In this document: one piece after another, positions 51,667 through 64,000 of the stretch
Position numbering within the stretch: position 1 is the stretch's first letter
How the letters are laid out: each line of letters starts with the position of its first letter
From: Hypholoma sublateritium FD-334 SS-4
Taxonomy: Eukaryota > Basidiomycota > Agaricomycetes > Agaricales > Strophariaceae
Reading direction: 5' to 3'
Length of the DNA: 64,000 bases
Assembly: GCA_000827495.1 (NCBI GenBank)
Contig: KN817544.1
Coordinates: forward strand, 186,001-250,000
The notes under the pieces: generated by a model
The model's input: the letters and a program-made list of their open reading frames with translations, nothing else
The model's database searches: none
Told to the model about the DNA's origin: nothing
Made by a program: the position numbers and the translations under genes

Positions 51667-54600
51667 CTACTCAGAGGGCCATATATCTGTCACCGTTCGT
51701 CGGCGATCGCGCTTGAACGGTCCCGCGGACTGGTGCAAGATTGTGGACGCCGCGCTTCGATCAGCTGCATGGACAGTTGCCGTTGAAAGGCGCGTCCCAC
51801 TCGCAGTCATCATGTCGCGCTCATCGCGCTCGCGCGTCTGACTGGTGTCTAATGACGCCCGCGGTGCCCTCCCCACGAGGGTCTTCCTCCTGATGTCACG
51901 CTCGGTCTCGGATCCCAATACGGTGCGCATGATGCTGTCAGGAAGCACGCTGCTGCTGGGCTCTACGATGGAGCTGCTGGTAGATGAGGTGCGGTTGCGT
52001 TCACCGTCCATGTGCTGCTGCTGAATACCGTTCAGTGCAACGGATACGGAGACAGTGCTGGGGCGCGAAAAAGTGACTTGCGAGCGCGTCGACCTCTCAG
52101 AGTTCGTGCGAGCAAGGAGCGGCGTGACCTCAGCACCAGAAGTGGACACCGTATGCGGAGTCAAAGCGGTAGTCGGATTACTGGGACTAGTGATAATCGG
52201 GAAAGGAGATCTCTCCGTCCGAATGGTCTGCTTGCGTCTTTCGCCATCCCGAGTCGAAGAACTAAGCTTTTCGGAAGTGCTGTTGGAATTAGACATGCTC
52301 TGCCGTCGAGCCACAGACTCCGACGGAAGGGAGGGCAGTGGTTTTGGAATAACGATAGGCGTGAGAGTTCGCGGCCGCTCGGGACCGGGAGAAGGGCGCG
52401 GTTTCACGGCAGGAGTGGGCGATGAACGATGTGCTTGCACTGTCTCTTGGGAATCGAGAGTGGCCATGGCACTATTGTCACGAGCCACCTTCGCGTCTAG
52501 ATTGTGCTCACGCTGCTCGCGAGGAGTGAATAGACGCCTCAGGGTACCTGAGATAGCGCCTTGATCGATTGAGCGCGGTGCGGATTTTCTGAGGGATGAC
52601 TGCGAAGCGGGCGGCGGCGTCTCTAGTTGCTCTCGATCGCGGAGTCTTTGGAAAGTTGCAGGAGAGGCCCTCGCAAGAACGCTCTCTGACCGTGTCGCAC
52701 CGTCCAGTCGTCTGAGTGCCTCTTCTCTATCCCGTTCTCTATCACGCGGAGCTGGTTCCCAGCTATTTCTCGAAGCAACACTCTGCCGTCCGTTGCTGAC
52801 TCCAAGTCGGACATCAGATTCGTCTTCGCTGCTAAGAGTAGCATTTCTGCCATATACCGAAGGCGACCCCATTTCGCTCGCCGTGGCGCCCAGGTCGCGC
52901 ATGATCCGTCCGAACCCAAGCAGCACCGACGTAAGCCCGCGGACAAGCTCGTCTGCGGTCCTCGTGCCCTCGCGATAGTCTGCCGCGACCCGACCCCAAA
53001 CGTCAATAACATCTTGCGCGCGATCGCGCGTCGCCGAGTCTACCTCAGCTTCCACCTGAGCATCCAAAGCGCGTGCGCTTGAGAGCTTCAACATGCTTGC
53101 CAGGCGTTCTGCAGCGTAGACCGCGCTGTGTGCACTGCGGGAAAGATCCGAGTGGGCTGCGTCGACTCCAGAGCTGCTGCTAATCGAAGCACCCAACTGC
53201 GGTGGAAGTTTCGCGAGCTGGGTCTCGAAAGTGGCCAAACTCTCGATGAGGAGACGAGTGTGCTCTGTGTTAGATTGCGACATCGAATTGGAGTTCGCGG
53301 GTGTCGTATATCGTCGGGTGCTGAACGGGCTTGCAGCGGAGGTCCGTTCAAGCAGATGTGCCGGCGTGGCTGGCGCAGGAGATGACGTATGCGCCACGTT
53401 TCCAACGCTGTAACGACTCATCGCAGAAGCAGCGCGCTCCGGAGGAAGAGAATCACGATCCCGCCTTGAAATTGATGAATCTTTGCCCTCGCGATCTCGG
53501 GTGGCCAGGGGATAAGCACTTTTATGATTTCTCAAGGCTCCGTCGCGCGTTCCATTGCCTTGTTCGTCTCGATCGAGGTATTGATAGTGCGCCATAGACG
53601 TCGAGGCACGCTGCGGTTGTCTGTCCCTTTCGACATCGTTGAAAAGCCTCCTCCGACCATGATCAAGAGTATCTCGTGGGCTCCGATCAACGCCCTCAGG
53701 TCTATCGCGGAAGGACTCGGTCCTTGCAGAGAAAGGAGGACGCTCGTTGTTGACTCGCTCGTCGTCCTTCTTCCGGCTAAGCCCAGCAGCCCGTAAACCT
53801 TCGCCTAGAAGGCTACGCCCACCAGGGCTCCACCCTCCCAGAGCGCTCTCCACACTACCTCCTCGAAGACTTTGCTTCCTTTCACTTGGAATATTTAGAT
53901 CCTCAGTTGAATGTACCCCACCGTAGTGCCTGTCCCGAAGAGTAGCTGGCGTGCGGAAGTCCTCACTGGACCATCGAGGGCTAGGCCCACCACTTCTCCG
54001 AGTCTCGCGTAAAGTAGATGAGCGCCCAACATTATTCTGTGTGGGCCGGAATGGTGTTATTGGCTCCACGTTCTGGCAAGGCGAATAAGGGTATCAGAAC
54101 ATACGCCTAGCAAGATAGAGGTAAATATATGCGCTTACTTTTCTACCGGCACTTCCTGGGCGAGGGCTTGGACTTTGTTCTATCAAATCCGACCGAAATT
54201 CCAAGGGCAAGGCACTTCTTCGCCGCGCACCGACGGGGCTCCTTCTTGATGAAGCAACCGCAACTAAAGCACTCTGAGTGATTAGATCCCTTTCACTGAG
54301 AGTTTTCTGGCGGGATCGAGTCCTCGTCCCAGTTGCCGTCTTCAGATTATCTTCCTCGTCGTCTTCCTCCTCTTCAAAGTCCGTGAGTTGTAGTTGTGAC
54401 ACGCCCGCCATAGATGTTCGATTACGTCGGCGATTTGATGGACTTGAGCTAGAATTTGAATTAGAGTTGGAGTTGGAAACGGAAGACGCCGCCGAGCTTG
54501 CTGCAAGGCGAGCCTTATTAGGCGAGCCAGGAGCTGATAGATGACGATACCTGCTGTAAGGACTTTGATGGTGCGACGAACCAGTTGGTGGGGGCGTAGA

Positions 54601-55648
54601 TGAACGAATCGAGGAAGAAATCGAGACAGCCTGCTTTCGAGGAGATGCGAGAGAATATGTTCGCGAGTGTGATGAGGAAGAGTGGGAAGAGTGGGAATGT
54701 GTGCTAGTATATTGCGTTGTTGACTCGCGTTCCGTTTCTGAGCCAGATCTCCCTAGCTCGTGCAATGCTGGTGGTGGGGTTTCTGTGGAAGAGCGAGTTT
54801 GCCTTGGCGGGTGCGAGAGGCGGGAAGAGGAGGCTGACGCAACCGATGGGGCGGGTGAACGAGTGTGGTTGCGTGAGGGAGATGGCGACCCAAGCCTGGA
54901 GAGTTTGTCCAGCGCCTTTTGCGGGGACAAAGGTGCATATAGGAGTTCAAGGATATAGGTCGTCATGATGGTGGGCAGAGGAATGGTAGATGTGGAACAG
55001 GTCAAATACTGAGGTTAAATTTAAAGGAGTAATGCATACCAGGCGGTTTCGTTGGGCCAGTGTTCTGACTCTTTGTAGCGCCAGGATGTTATCACTCGAA
55101 CTCCTTGGTTTTTCATTTCTGTTATTCATCATCCTAATATCTAATCTTGCGGTGTCGTCTCCGTCTGGATTGCTGTCGTTGTCGTTGTCATTCGCTCTGT
55201 CGTAATCATCGTCGAAGTCGCCTTCCACTCCTAGGTCTTCCTGAGACACATTCCCTAACCGGCTGCTACTCCTGCTATTTCGGCCATTATTGCTTCTCGC
55301 AGCTATTGTGTTTTGGTTTGAGCTGGTGGTACTGGCGCTGCTGTCGCTATGGAGCGATACAGGCCTTTCCCGAATGGTTGCTGGATCGCCTGTGCTCCCG
55401 CTTCCCGTAGAGTTGGTAGCAGGAGGAGACGGTAGACCTGTTTTCACCGATCCGACGCTTGAAGTTGGACTGGGCGGCTCGGGAAGGTCGGGGAGAGCGG
55501 GAGGTGTTCCGTCGATCAAACTTGGATAAGCCGAAGAAAAATGCGGTGAGTTCGTCAGATCCTGCAAATTGGGACTTGACGCTTTCCCCAAGTATATGGC
55601 CGATACGGGTCGTGCGTGTCTGGCCTTGATAGCTGGCCTTGGAGGCAT
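51667..55648 (-). CDS. Large disordered Ser/Arg-rich protein (1263 aa)
   Basis: Three exons, 55648-55040, 54915-54139 and 54072-51667, all multiples of three, join in phase 0 to give 1263 residues. The start (MPPRPAIKARHARPVSAIYL) and the exon junction (AQRNRL then ALDKLSRLGS) read as real coding sequence. Most of the protein is low-complexity Ser/Pro/Arg/Asn, with an acidic DNDNDSNPDGDD stretch. A helical block around residues 720-860 (LIESLATFETQLAKLPP, RLASMLKLSSARALDAQVEA, DELVRGLTSVLLGFGRIMRD) is the only ordered-looking part. The domain is not recognised. Similar proteins are conserved hypotheticals in Agaricomycetes. A signalling or cytoskeletal role is only a guess. Confidence 0.75.
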
Positions 55649-58600
55649 TTAAGGCGTCGGAGCGCACCAACCTGCTACTGCGCTGGTTGGGTAGTTGCGA
55701 CTGGGATGTGAAAGAAAACGAAGGAATTGAAAATGATTGTCGGCGCCGGTCAAGTGCCAGGGTAATGGAGAAAGCTAGCAAGTTGCGAAGAAGATACTGC
55801 GCATCGACCACTGCGACGACAAGACAGCAGGAAGGTTAAGGACAAGATAAATGCTCGGCTGGCTTGCGTAAACAACGAATATTTGTCTCTGGTCAACATT
55901 GATGATCGCATTGTAACTGGCACTCTCAGCGAATAGTGGGCACAGACAAGAAGTAATATTTATCGTTAGGTTTCCTTAGTGCTCTTACGGTATAGGGACA
56001 ATATTTTGGCGAGAAACCAAGTTTTTGAGGGTTTATCGAGCTGATTCTTGCATTGATTAAATATTAATGAGCGTTGATTATATGCTTCAATCTCCGCCCC
56101 AAGTTATGTGCATATCCCCCTGCTGGCAACCTCGGGCTTGTCTTACCCTTCGCCCAACCTTCGCCTTGCCTTCACCGTCCTCCGCTCTCCGCTCGGGGCC
56201 AGACACATCCCGCAAAGGAAATTGTTTTCTACACGTTGCAACTATGTCCTCATGGCACCTCCCTCCGAAATTCCGTTCTTCAATCTGCTTCTCTGCTTCA
56301 AAATTTGACAACTCGCGGTTATGACAACTTACGCCACCGCCAGGTGCCGATGGGATTGCGTATCTTGAAGCTTCGCTGAGGCTACGCATTGTTATCGGAA
56401 GAATCTACAATGAGATAAGTCTGAGTCGCGGCTGTTAGAAATAGCACACTGCTGGCTTATCGAGCTTCGATCTTCTAGTTCTCCGCTGCCGCGATAAGAT
56501 CGAGGCGCGATGGGCCGAGTTTCTCAATAATACGGAGTTTCTTTAGGGTTGACGCAAACTTTCTTTAGATCTTGAACTGAAGCTTGACGCGTCCCTTCGA
56601 GATCGCTGTAGCGTCTAAACGGTCGATCATGATCACCATGATCATGATCAATCGTGAAGAGCTCGTGCGGGGTAGAACAATCCATGCAGATTCAACACAG
56701 CGTATTCAGAAACGTTAGAAAGACGCGTTCGATTTTACCGTCCGTTGTAGTCGCCCGGTACTGAAACTAAAAATTAGAACCGAAGGGGCTTGAACGGATC
56801 GCCAATGCCATTTTATCTCTTCAAGTTCTCGTCGCACCTGTCTTGTGACACTGAAATTTTGAACATTCCAAACACTCTGCCAGCGAATTACTCATGGGCA
56901 TACGACATATCCATTTCGCGATAATTGTTTTCTCAAATTTCTTCTCTGCCACTCCGTCGCCGCACCACCACTTGCTCGTTGTTCTACTCTGGTGGTTCCC
57001 ATTCCCCGTTCGTGTTCATTGCGACGAAGATCGTGTCAACCGCCGCTCTATCAGAGTATGCCTTGTGTATGTAGGACCCCTCGGCGGGTCTCTGCAATTA
57101 AGGCACTTCGGGTCATTTGACTGTCTAAACTTGATGCTTTGCCAAAGATACTATGATCTACGGCTATCCTAGGTGTGCCCGCGCACAGCTGCTATGTATT
57201 CGAAAATTCGAATGCTCCGCAACTCCTACCACGTCTTTTTCAGCTCGACTTCTGCTATTACTCGTTACATGAAGATGCTGCATGATAGACATCTACCAGG
57301 ACCTAGTTGTTAACAGTATCGTTGGAGGTCTCGTTAGCAACTGAATTGGTTGAAAATCCTGCCAACTCGCTCGCAACATTGGTCGCTCTCTCGTCGTTGC
57401 AGCGGCAGCTTTGTCTCGCGGAGGACGCTGCATGATCCACATTCGTCTGCCCTTGTTTAGATAGAACATTCAGAGCCCAGATGAATGCTGCTTATATGTT
57501 CCTCATCAGCACACCAACCGCAGTTCTCTCCGACTCCCAAGGAACCATATGCCACGAGAGGTACAGCAAATCATCTCCCCCGCAATTAATTGCTTACTGT
57601 TAATTCATCAGCTCCATGACATACGCAGAATTGATGAGGTCATAGCTCAGAGGGCTATATTGGCGTCATGTGTCTACCTAGAATATGCTTGCCCTCCGTA
57701 GAATACTGCCTCATGTCGGTCCCAACATCCAGGCGTAAACATAACTCCATCGAGTGTTTTCCACCGTAGACTTGGTGAATTTCGTGTTTTAGGAAAGTGT
57801 GGGTCCGCCGGGGGGGGGCTGAGTGGGCCAGTCCTCGAGGTCCTTTGTCCTATCCTTCGATGTTACTGCCGTGCTATGCCCACTTTCCAGAATTTGACTG
57901 CTTACTGCAGAAAATAATGTAGGCCATTCTAGGCGGATCGGTTACGGGTTGAATTTCCGTGCCTTTCTGACCCTAGCCTTTCAACAACTATATTTCCGGT
58001 ACTAAGTGAATTGTCGACGTATACAACTTTGGAAAAACCAATGCAGTTCTAGACAGCATTCAATCTGCACCTTGACACCCTTATATTTTCTTTGTTCGAT
58101 TTGTTGGCCTGCATACGCATTGTACAGTGACTATCTAAGAATACCATAGGCTTTCCTGCGTGTTCAACTTGCATTTGTTCGATCACCGGCACCCGAGCAC
58201 TTAGGCATGCAACTTCTGCGTGCTTGCTGTGCGTGCAACCCACGTAGAATAGTGGCAAATACACCGGTGCACAGCTTTCATACCGATATTTGTCCACCAG
58301 AGTCGACGCAAGGTGGATGCGAAGACACCCGTGTCTTCCGGGACAGCCTTCAAGCGCAAAAGAGAATGAGCGTAAGGCTTGAAGGACATGCTTGCAAAGT
58401 AAGACTTTGTGTGAACGACAATAGGTATATTAGGCAACAATGACACATCATGAATTTTGGCGCTCGTTCAGGACGAAAAGTTTAAAGTCTTGATACAGCC
58501 GACTGCAGAAAGAGCAAACAGTACGCGCTATTAATTCATGGGAATTGTGCAGTTTGCGTTGAGAGATTTGCATGAAAAGTGTGGAGATTTACTCACGGCA

Positions 58601-59155
58601 TCCGCCAGAAGCCCTGTTTCTTGAAGACTATTGGCCCCGGTTACCACCAAGCACTGCAGAAAAGCGCGGTAGTTGACTGGAGAAGAGCATTCGGGGGGGT
58701 GCGCTGTCACTTGTGGACAATTTTAGCAAAGAAATCGTGGCCAGACAAGGAGGAAAAAAATACCCACGTGATGGCATACCTCTAAATTGGAACTTGATTG
58801 GAACATTGGGAGGACCCTTGAGTATTTTGACGAAGCATTGCCTATCGCCTCGTGGTGGACAGGTGTGGCCTTTCCTTGCGGCACTTAAAGGCACTTGGTG
58901 CTTGACTGCGGGGTCTCCCGAGGGTGCTCACCAAAGTCCAAGTCGTTCAAAGCTGTTGGTCCCCATCCCCGTCTAGGCATCAATTGTTCGGGCCACTTCC
59001 CCCCGCTAGCGGGCACTCATCTGCGAATCACCTCAAGCTCAGACATCCTCCGACCTCGTGGCCATTCTGAGGTCTTTTTAACGACATCCTTTCACGACTT
59101 CATTTCATTCTTCACCCTGGCTTCCTGTTTATCAACCATCACATCCTTGTTCAGC
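55649..59155. other. Divergent intergenic region, 3.5 kb, no gene found
   Basis: The stretch separates two divergently transcribed genes and could carry long regulatory regions. I found only short ORFs without motifs (for example 56067-56379, 56894-57172, 58579-58976). Features seen are a GATC-rich near-palindrome around 56630-56655, with GATCATGATCACCATGATCA, and a G-run near 57811. A low-confidence non-coding RNA cannot be excluded. Confidence 0.4.
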
Positions 59156-61651
59156 ATGTTCGGATACAAACGAACCAGCAACAAGGTCTCCTATGAGCCC
59201 AAGACTCCCAAGATGGCGAGCGTGTCGCTCCCGGATGAGCGGTACACACCAATCGAGGCGCATATCGCGTACATGGAAAAGCCCCCACGAGGGCATTCCG
59301 TTATGCGCCATGTCTCCCACAATAATCGAGGGACGACGCCGATGCTTGATGCTTGGGCGCACCATCCAGAAATAATGCGATCGCGGACGCGCACGGTATC
59401 GACGCCGGTGCGTGACGTGCAAGGTCGGTAGAAAGCCACTAATCTCATCGATACCCCGCTGAGCTATATTTGCAGCGCCGCGGCCGATTCGTCCACATCC
59501 TTCTCAGGGCGGTTTTATACCCGTTACGGACTCTGACAGGATAAGGCGAGATCATTCGCGCGGTCCTCGTGTACCGGTGGGAGGTACGTCGCTTTCTTCC
59601 TCCTATCATCCGTCCAATTCCGACAAGTAGATTAGTCCCGTCTGCCGCGTTTTTAGAGGAGCAAATCAGACGCAATCGTACCGAGGCACATTCCACTCCC
59701 TCTTCACGCAAACCCATCGATATGAGTAAGCACCGCCACTGATGCCTTGCTTTTTTTTGTTGAAATTAACTTCGTCGACAGAAGTTGTTCCTGGTGAATT
59801 TTCCGACGATGAGTATCTCAACGCAGAGTCGAGGAGGCTGCGTGAGGTGGCGAAGCGCAATGGTGCGATGGTCATTTCGCGTGAGCTGATTTTTCGTTCC
59901 ACGGCGTCTTCTACTAGTCAAAACTGAGTATCCTCGTTGATCAGATACATCGAAAGCTGTGCTGGACGAGCTTAACGCACAGCAGCGACGAGAAAACCGG
60001 TCAAGAAATTCGTTGACGCCATCGGTTAAGAAACGTTAGTAGTACCTTCCCCTCGTGGCAGAGTAATGCTGATGATAAGCATCTAGAACGCTCCCGCTCG
60101 ATGATAGAGAAGTCCTCTGGTACGAAGGAAGTTGTAGACTTCGATGAGTGGGAAGCGGTGCCGCTTGATTCAGACCGATACTATGGTGAGCGCTGCAAAT
60201 GCCGTGTTGGTTTGACATGCTCTGAAGCCCTCCTTAGATTCAAAACCTGTGGATAAGAATGGTGAGACTCTGACAATCGCTGAACGACCATTGCTGACCT
60301 GTGAACCTTCAGCTCCTCTAAAACCGGCGCTGAAGAAGACCTCACCTTTAAAGCCGACCCCACGACCAACATCATTGAAGTCGGCACTGAAAAAGACAGA
60401 GCCTCCTCGTGACTCCAACGGTTACTATTCCGAGAACGAATCATCCCGACCTAGGAGCGAAGGTGCGTAAATATGTACCTGTTGCTTGCATGTGTCTCAT
60501 CGTCTGTGCCAGAAAAAATGAATCCAATACGAGGTAGTTTTTCCTTCTTCAATGAATCGAGATATACTACCGCTCACTTGTCAATTAGTGCTCGAAGGGC
60601 CTTCGAAGGCTTTCCTGGACGAACAGAAAGCAAAACTCGCGAGTAAGAAATCCATCGCTCTGAGATACTAGTATCTTACTGACATTGACCCGTAGATATC
60701 AAGCAGAGAGGCTGGGCCTCTCGCGATCACCCTCAGGCTAGACCCGAGATCCGTAGGTTTCCATCCTCAATGCAGTCATTTCAGATGAAGAGATATCATT
60801 CAGGTCCGAGTGCATTCGGACACAGTAATTCGCATTCTACGGCATCGCCAACTGACAGTAGTAAGTCACCATTATTTTCAACAAACAACTCACTCACATT
60901 TGTTGCAGTTGTATACGATCAGCACGGCCGCCCAGTTCGCTCTCGTCGACCGAGTGTGTCGGAACAACCTTTGTCTTCGAATTATCTTCCTGCGTATATC
61001 AAAGAAACACCAGCATATAGTGAGCTTTCATCTTCATTTTTACAGCCCAGCGTTCCTGATGCTGAGATTATGCCAAAAGCTCCACGAGCTATGCCTCCCG
61101 ACATCGCACAAGCGCATCTGGTTCTTTCGTGGCCATTGGTTGAATACGCCCTGCGAAAACGGGACTCGTATCCGTTGATCACTTTCGACGCCGGTTTCGA
61201 TCCCCGCGACCGAAAATACCCCGTAAAAGCAAAGAGAGGCTACCATTCCACAGCCCTCACTCGGGAGGAGATGGACATTCCTGTCGTATATTCCACAATC
61301 ATCCCTGAAATGGTCATCGTCAACCAGAAGCTGCACCTATGGCCGATCCATCTCAAGAATCCTAATGCCTGGCATACGCTTCGGATTATTGATGTGTTCA
61401 GGGCAATCTATGACACGTACGCTCAGCCATTGACTCCGCAGGAGCTAAGCCACTTTGGCGAGGACTATATTCGCCGGTGTCAGCCCGCCTTTGCTCAGCG
61501 CTGTCAGGACAGCCCACAGTTCACGCACATCGAAGAGCGACGGGGCTTGCTTCGCATCGACTTGTTACGTGGACGGCGCATCTTCAAAGGCTTGGTCCCG
61601 ATTCCCGGGCGGCCGTTACAGTGGGAACTCCTTTTTGACGATGGCCACTGA
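59156..61651 (+). CDS. DUF6699 protein with long multi-exon disordered N-terminus
   Basis: The gene has about 11 exons, starting 59156-59423 and 59476-59583, with short introns between many small exons; the final exons end at a TGA at 61649-61651. The N-terminal two thirds (MFGYKRTSNKVSYEPKTPKM, then Arg/Ser/Pro/Lys-rich segments such as KPALKKTSPLKPTPRPTSLK) is predicted disordered. The C-terminal 190 residues carry the DUF6699-like fold: IAQAHLVLSWPLVEYALRKR, SYPLITFDAGFDPRD, YSTIIPEMVIVNQKLHLWPI, AWHTLRIIDVFRAIYDTYAQ and QWELLFDDG. Function is unknown. Exon boundaries in the N-terminus are approximate, and a microexon near 60512-60535 is likely. Confidence 0.7.
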
Positions 61652-64000
61652 GCAGCTCACTTTCTTGAACTTTCTTTCGGTCTGCTCCCCTTCTTTTTGG
61701 GCTGTTCTGGGCCTGCTTCTTCAGTGTTTGGGATTTTAGATCTTTTCACGACCAGGACGGCTGACGCCTGTTGACGCCATTTTATGACCTTACTTTCTTG
61801 CGGTTCCCTAATATTCTGCTGTTTCGTCAGTAATCGGGGTCGTATCGACTACGATTTTTGCTCACCTTGAAGGACTTGCCTTGGCTACACGCTCCTTACC
61901 ATTGTTGTACATATAGCGCCCCCCTCCATGTACACCCCCATTTTGTACACCTCCTCATGCACACCCCCTCTCTGTATTCCACTCACAATTTTCTATTCTT
62001 TGCCGATCGCATTTGTATTCTTTACTGCACGTATATTGTTTACTCCGCTGTCGTGTTTTGTCCACTGCTCCATATATTAAATTCGCTATTGATTTTGTGG
62101 CGTGAAAATCAACAATTAGTCAAATGGATATTTTGAGAAGGTGAATACCTGTGAGGACTTGCCGAGACTTACACTGACTGGACTCCTAGTCTGGTCCCTT
62201 CGCAGTATACCGTAGAAAGAGATAGAACAATCGCGCCCATTCCACGAGCACATCGGAGCTGCACACCCCTGTGGAACGTAGCCTACCGCATCCCTGACGC
62301 TAGAAAATTACCTGCATGTTCCAGAGGCCATCTGACAGTGCTTCGCAAGAGGATATCGATCTTATCCGGAACACCGTCATATCCCCGTCGCCCGGAGCCG
62401 CCACGAGGCAGAATCGTGTATTCCAAGGCTTGAATGTCAAATGTTGATGCATCAATCACATATATCGGATGGCCTGGCCATAAATACAAGCATCGATCAA
62501 TGGTAGATTCTTCGTAGCCCTGGGTGTGGTCGCCGGTCGGGGCAGTGTTACACCTGAACAAGCGACAAGGAGATACGAGACTGCGCAGCAAGTAACCCCA
62601 CATATGTATGCACTAGAAGAAGCAGGTGTCGCCGGGGGCTCTTTCATCAACATCAGCGTCGTGTCCACAGGATAAGTGGAACTGCCCCCAGACAGGATGT
62701 GCGGGCGACCAATAGAGCAGTGGCACGAAGGAGTAAGCCGAAGTTCCTGATTGGACTGAAATAAACCTGACACAGCGTTATCAGCCTCGAGGCGGCAGCG
62801 AGGCTTGTCCACGCCATGAAGACGTTTGGGTCCCCCCTCTTTGGAGATGAAGAGTTCCCCGAAGACGACAACTTTCCACAGGATATTTTGATTCTGGGGT
62901 GGTGCCCGTGGAGCGCCACCCGCGGGGTGCTCAGAAGTGTGGCGGGTGTCTGAAAGACTGCCGGTCCGACGCAGAGAGTAAACATACAAGTGAGAGTTGA
63001 TCGCGTAGTACACGGGAGTCTTTTTGTGATATCGAGCTTGATTGTGCCAATCTAGTGTCTTCCGCTGTCTTCAAAGGCTGTCCTGGACATCATCGAATGC
63101 GCGACTGGGAAAAAGGTGCTGGTATCGCATAGTTGCGTTCACACTACCATATGCTGCGCTGGCATTAGCGTAGACCGCATTTGGGTGTGTACGAGACTAA
63201 GCTAGGTTATTCCGCTTGCGAAAAGGCGACTTTGAAGTAATTGGGTGATTTCGCTGTGATTTCAGTGCACAGAGAGACGTAGAGGGGTGGGAGAAAGGAA
63301 CAAGGGAGAGAACGAGGGTGCATTTGATTATAAGGCCAGCTGGCCCGCAGTATTGCGGGAGGTGAGTCATTCCAGGTCACAATGAAGGGTGCTGTGCAAG
63401 GGCTCGGGAAATGGGGGCACATCCCAATGGGGAGAGCGCCGCAGAGCGGCGAGGCATCGTGCCGTCATCATGTGATCGCGTAATGCCGCCCCCCGACTCC
63501 CGCCTTTCTACTTTTTGGAGTCTGGTTTGGAGCGCTGAGCGAGAAAAGATAGAAGCTATGTAAACTAGAGAGGCCTCAAAGCACCCATTCAGACAGTGAC
63601 TTCGGCGAGCCAATAATTTAAGTAGAGAGCACTCACTCCCATACTTCCATGCTAATTGGCATTGGCAAATCGCGTATCAGAGTACTTGCAGAAGTGGCAC
63701 CTCGCGCCCATTTCTTACGTATCCCACATCGCACGTTTCTTCAATAAATAGGTGGGATATATTTCACGCAAACGTCCACTTGAATTACATGATGGGTCAC
63801 CATATTCGAAAAGATAGAAGAAAGTACTGCCGCTCGGTGTTACATTTGATTTTGTACGGGAATGATGGTCCTAGTAGCTCGGCGTATTGTATGACAAAAT
63901 ATAGGGAATCGAGGCGGTGGGTAGGGTGTATAAATTATCATGGAGTGCATGTGTCTGAACGAAGCCGGGAATTGATGATTCTGATAATTATTGACCAGTG
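61652..64000. other. Intergenic to window end, no supported gene
   Basis: About 2.35 kb of AT/CT-rich sequence follows the DUF6699 gene. Minus-strand ORFs at 62283-62603 and 62456-63013 have no domain, and I cannot build a spliced model. A T-rich 3' UTR may extend to about 62100. Nothing else can be supported. Confidence 0.45.

Noticed and set aside
52012..52564. Plus-strand ORFs of 137 and 169 codons
   Set aside because: They are antisense shadows of the 51667-55648 minus-strand gene, whose three exons join perfectly in phase.
55649..59155. tRNA or small RNA genes
   Set aside because: I looked for A- and B-box-like sequences and cloverleaf pairing and saw none that could be supported by eye.
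62283..63013. Minus-strand gene from two overlapping ORFs
   Set aside because: No domain, no consistent splice model and low-complexity composition; I could not support it.

Overview
The window is a piece of a filamentous basidiomycete genome, most likely a mushroom-forming fungus (Agaricomycetes). The basis is: many short spliceosomal introns of about 50-70 nt with GTRNGY donors; Agaricomycete-type families (Plavaka transposase, DUF6699, cyclin, F-box, RING and 2-oxoglutarate-oxygenase-like proteins); and a LINE with a CCHC ORF1 and an endonuclease/RT/RNase H ORF2. All family calls were made by eye from motifs, without a database search.

The window has two compartments. From 1 to about 36 kb it is repeat- and transposon-rich. 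In order it holds: the 3' end of a RING-finger gene (1-552); small lineage-specific genes; a gene between two 0.8-kb inverted repeats (2962-6232); a ~130-bp minisatellite (7.6-8.46 kb); a 2OG-oxygenase-like gene (9081-11045, minus); a long coiled-coil gene (13345-15455, minus); a damaged Plavaka transposase (18575-22901); a Pcl-type cyclin copy with a stop in it (23449-24314); GC-rich repetitive DNA (24.8-26.3 kb); a full-length LINE bounded by a 12-bp target-site duplication (28065-34746); and a 70-bp minisatellite (35423-35867).

From about 36.8 kb on it is an ordinary, gene-dense euchromatic block with clean, intact reading frames. In order it holds: a seven-TM receptor-like protein; an AVL9 (DENN, late secretory traffic) homologue with a 10-nt microexon; an F-box protein; a secreted BNR-type beta-propeller protein; a RidA/YjgF-family protein; a tandem pair of small paralogues beginning MGTRGL; an SVOP-like MFS transporter; a 1263-residue disordered protein; and a DUF6699 protein with a long multi-exon disordered N-terminus. 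These genes do not form an evident pathway or cluster.

The most notable pattern is that four independent elements in the left compartment each carry a single in-frame TGA. At all four, a C-to-T change in a CpG (CGA to TGA) would explain the stop. Genes on the right use TGA as a normal stop and show no such lesions. I read this as CpG decay of a methylated, repeat-rich compartment, not as a recoded stop.
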